23,799 bases of DNA from Prevotella sp. UBA2850 (GTDB lineage Bacteria; Bacteroidota; Bacteroidia; Bacteroidales; Bacteroidaceae). Position 1 is the first letter of the stretch. The number at the start of each line of letters is the position of its first letter. The position numbers and the translations under genes were made by a program. This document shows positions 22,100 through 23,799 of this stretch, piece by piece. The notes beneath the pieces were generated by a model, which saw only the letters and a list, made by a program, of their open reading frames with translations, had not been told where the DNA came from and searched no databases. The DNA lies in assembly GCA_002350805.1 (NCBI GenBank), contig DEFO01000046.1:1-23799 (forward strand). The letters are read 5' to 3'.

Positions 22100-23442
22100 C
22101 AATCTGCGCACTTGCAACAGCTCCAGGTGGAGCCATCGGAATAATAAGAATCTCAGGCCTTCAAACACTTGAGATTCTTTCACACGTTTTTTCTAAGAAT
22201 CTTACAGACGCCAAGCCCTACACCATTTACTACGGGCACATCAAAGATGGTTCAGAGGTCATCGACGAAGTCCTCGTCAGCATCTTCCGTGCGCCCCACT
22301 CATATACTGGCGAGGATAGCGCGGAGATCTCCTGCCACGGTTCTCGCTATATATTAAATAAGGTATTGAATCTTCTAATAGAGAATGGCTGCCGACAAGC
22401 CAATCCAGGCGAGTTCACCCAACGCGCCTACCTTAACGGAAAGATGGACCTCTCGCAAGCCGAGGCCGTGGCCGACCTCATCGCCTCCAGCAACAGAGCC
22501 ACCCACCAGATAGCATTATCACAACTACGAGGGCATTTCTCGTCAGAGCTTGGCACCCTTCGCGAGCAACTCCTAAAGCTCACATCTCTATTAGAGCTAG
22601 AGCTCGACTTCTCCGACCATGAGGACCTGGAGTTTGCCAACCGAAACGAGCTCTATCAGTTAGCGAAAATTATTGACAATCGCATTACCCGTCTCGCCCG
22701 CTCCTTCGAGACCGGACAAGCCATCAAGCAAGGCATACCCGTAGCCATCGTCGGCAAGACGAATGTTGGCAAGAGCACCCTTCTCAATCAACTCCTCCAC
22801 GACGACAGAGCCATAGTGAGCAACATTCACGGCACCACCCGCGACACCATCGAAGACACCATCGACATTCGCGGCATCACATTCCGCTTTATCGATACAG
22901 CCGGCATTCGACAGACCTCCGACGAAGTAGAGAAAATAGGCATCGAGCGCACCTACCAAGCTATCGACAAAGCCCGCATCGTGCTTTGGATAATCGACGA
23001 TAGCCCATCAACCAAAGAAATAAGAGACATTACTCAACATTCTGAAAACAAGTCGCTTATCATCGTTATCAACAAAATAGACAAGAACGACTCGCTCCCC
23101 TACGCCACAATCTCGAACCTCGGATTACCCACCATCAGAATTGCGGCCAAATACGGTCAGGGAATCGACGAACTAGAACAGGCCATCTTCGCTTCGGCCA
23201 ACATTCCAGCATTAACAGATACCGACATTATCGTCTCAAATGCCCGTCACTACAATGCCCTCGTCCACGCCCACGAAAGCATTCTGCGCGTCATCGAAGG
23301 CATGGAGCAAGACATCCCGGGCGACCTGCTCGCAGAAGATCTCCGCCTCACCATCAACCATCTGGCAGAGATCACCGGAGGTCAAATTACCCCCAATGAA
23401 GTATTAGGAAATATCTTTAAGAATTTCTGCGTGGGCAAGTAA
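22096..23442 (+). CDS. mnmE: tRNA-modifying GTPase MnmE (TrmE)
   Basis: MnmE with MnmG (GidA) makes the 5-carboxymethylaminomethyl group on wobble uridine 34 of certain tRNAs. The 448-residue protein has the N-terminal folate-binding domain (TICALATAPGGAIGIIRISG, and the GEFTQRAYLNGKMDLSQAEA segment), the inserted G domain with P-loop GKTNVGKS (about 220-227), switch region NIHGTTRDT, DTAGIR and the NKID specificity motif, and the invariant C-terminal CxGK as FCVGK at the last five residues. The start at 22096 overlaps the previous stop (ATGA); an in-frame ATG at 22081 adds five residues and is also possible. It ends the operon before a terminator. mnmG is not in the window. Confidence 0.96.
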   Translation: MTICALATAPGGAIGIIRISGLQTLEILSHVFSKNLTDAKPYTIYYGHIKDGSEVIDEVLVSIFRAPHSYTGEDSAEISCHGSRYILNKVLNLLIENGCRQANPGEFTQRAYLNGKMDLSQAEAVADLIASSNRATHQIALSQLRGHFSSELGTLREQLLKLTSLLELELDFSDHEDLEFANRNELYQLAKIIDNRITRLARSFETGQAIKQGIPVAIVGKTNVGKSTLLNQLLHDDRAIVSNIHGTTRDTIEDTIDIRGITFRFIDTAGIRQTSDEVEKIGIERTYQAIDKARIVLWIIDDSPSTKEIRDITQHSENKSLIIVINKIDKNDSLPYATISNLGLPTIRIAAKYGQGIDELEQAIFASANIPALTDTDIIVSNARHYNALVHAHESILRVIEGMEQDIPGDLLAEDLRLTINHLAEITGGQITPNEVLGNIFKNFCVGK

Positions 23443-23485
23443 CCCCTTATAAACAACTCTGAACAACTTGGAGTAATTTGAACTA

Positions 23486-23510
23486 AGTCCCTCTAAATGA
23501 GGGACTTTTT
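23486..23510 (+). terminator. Intrinsic terminator of the mnmE operon
   Basis: AGTCCCTC (23486-23493) pairs exactly with GAGGGACT (23499-23506) over a TAAAT loop, followed by a run of T's (23506-23510). It lies 43 bp past the mnmE stop codon. Confidence 0.85.
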
Positions 23511-23535
23511 GTATTTTAACACTTCAAGTTGCATA

Positions 23536-23567
23536 TTTGTTAGTTACAGTTTTTCCAGTTATTTTTG
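23536..23567 (+). promoter_or_regulatory. Promoter-like site at the right end
   Basis: TTTG (23536-23539), 20 nt, TATTTTTG (23560-23567), a full consensus match. It would drive whatever gene begins beyond the window edge, with a leader of roughly 190 nt containing the repeats. Confidence 0.5.
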
Positions 23568-23682
23568 CACCATATTTCTACCGCGAGTGTAAAACAGAAA
23601 GTCGATTTCACACCAAGATGACATCATAGGGACAAACGTGAGACGCTGTGAGAAAAGTCCAAAATGCAATCGAGGGTACAAC

Positions 23683-23719
23683 GTGAGACACCATGAGACG
23701 TGGTGAGACACTATGAGAC
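23683..23719. repeat. Tandem array D, 20-bp period
   Basis: GTGAGACACCATGAGAC (23683-23699) recurs as GTGAGACACTATGAGAC (23703-23719), a 20-bp period with one change; a weaker relative, ACGTGAGACGCTGTGAGA, is seen near 23636. Confidence 0.7.
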
Positions 23720-23758
23720 ACTTTGGCAGGAGAAAATTCACTAACAAGTGCAACATTT

Positions 23759-23799
23759 ATGGAAATTCAGAAACGCTGTAACCCACATTGCAGCAGACC
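23759..23799 (+). CDS. Possible start of a gene leaving the window
   Basis: An ATG at 23759 opens a frame MEIQKRCNPHCSR that stays open to the window edge. It follows a promoter-like site, but 13 codons are too few to identify it. It may be no gene at all. Confidence 0.25.
   Translation, partial: MEIQKRCNPHCSR

Larger units (their letters stand above)
23511..23799. other. Right-end non-coding stretch
   Basis: After the terminator there is a promoter-like site (23536-23567), 20-bp repeats (23683-23719) and, at the very end, a possible gene start (23759). I see no other feature. The antisense open frame across 23559-23756 is made of the repeats and is not credible. Confidence 0.55.

Noticed and set aside
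1..23799. tRNA or rRNA genes, insertion sequences, phage or defence genes
   Set aside because: I looked for T-arm-like GTTCGA motifs in stem context, transposase/integrase motifs and terminal inverted repeats and found nothing convincing.

Overview
The window looks like chromosomal DNA from a member of the Bacteroidales, most likely Prevotella/Segatella or a close relative. Evidence: (i) many genes are preceded by the Bacteroidota-type promoter (TTTG, about 19-20 nt, TAnnTTTG) and not by -35/-10 boxes; (ii) Shine-Dalgarno sequences are almost absent, with one striking exception before rpmA; (iii) gene content and protein forms are typical of the phylum: a short ACT-less lysine-type SerA, a short CstA, a fused Nfn-like oxidoreductase, secreted C69 and M23 peptidases, and a GHL10/DUF187 glycoside hydrolase. 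The genus call is an inference from sequence feel, not from a search.

Layout. 1-788 holds no credible gene; it contains several small tandem repeats and one orphan promoter-like site. 789-11394 is on the minus strand: serC-serA (serine synthesis, with a strong terminator), a DEAD-box-type RNA helicase (possibly leaderless), a C69 dipeptidase plus small lipoprotein pair (with terminator), nadC overlapping an M23 peptidase, and cstA followed by a small outer-membrane beta-barrel protein. At 11395-11492 cstA and the glycoside hydrolase gene diverge from overlapping promoters.

11493-23442 is on the plus strand: the glycoside hydrolase; a 0.75 kb non-coding stretch with 21-bp repeats, a 12-bp palindrome and a probable ~95 nt RNA gene with its own promoter and terminator; rplU-rpmA; serS; an operon of the fused Nfn-like protein, a DUF486 membrane protein and a TtcA-like tRNA thiolase; and an operon of a secreted PD40-repeat protein, a nucleoside phosphorylase, a DUF3784 membrane protein and mnmE, the last three joined by ATGA stop/start overlaps. 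23443-23799 has the mnmE terminator, a promoter-like site, 20-bp repeats and possibly the first codons of a gene that leaves the window.

Most of the window is core metabolism and translation (serine, NAD, redox balance, tRNA modification, ribosome). I see no transposase, phage gene, CRISPR array, toxin-antitoxin pair or defence system. The most interesting material is non-coding: the small RNA/leader region upstream of rplU, the recurrent ~20-21 bp intergenic arrays, and a few unusual expression signals.
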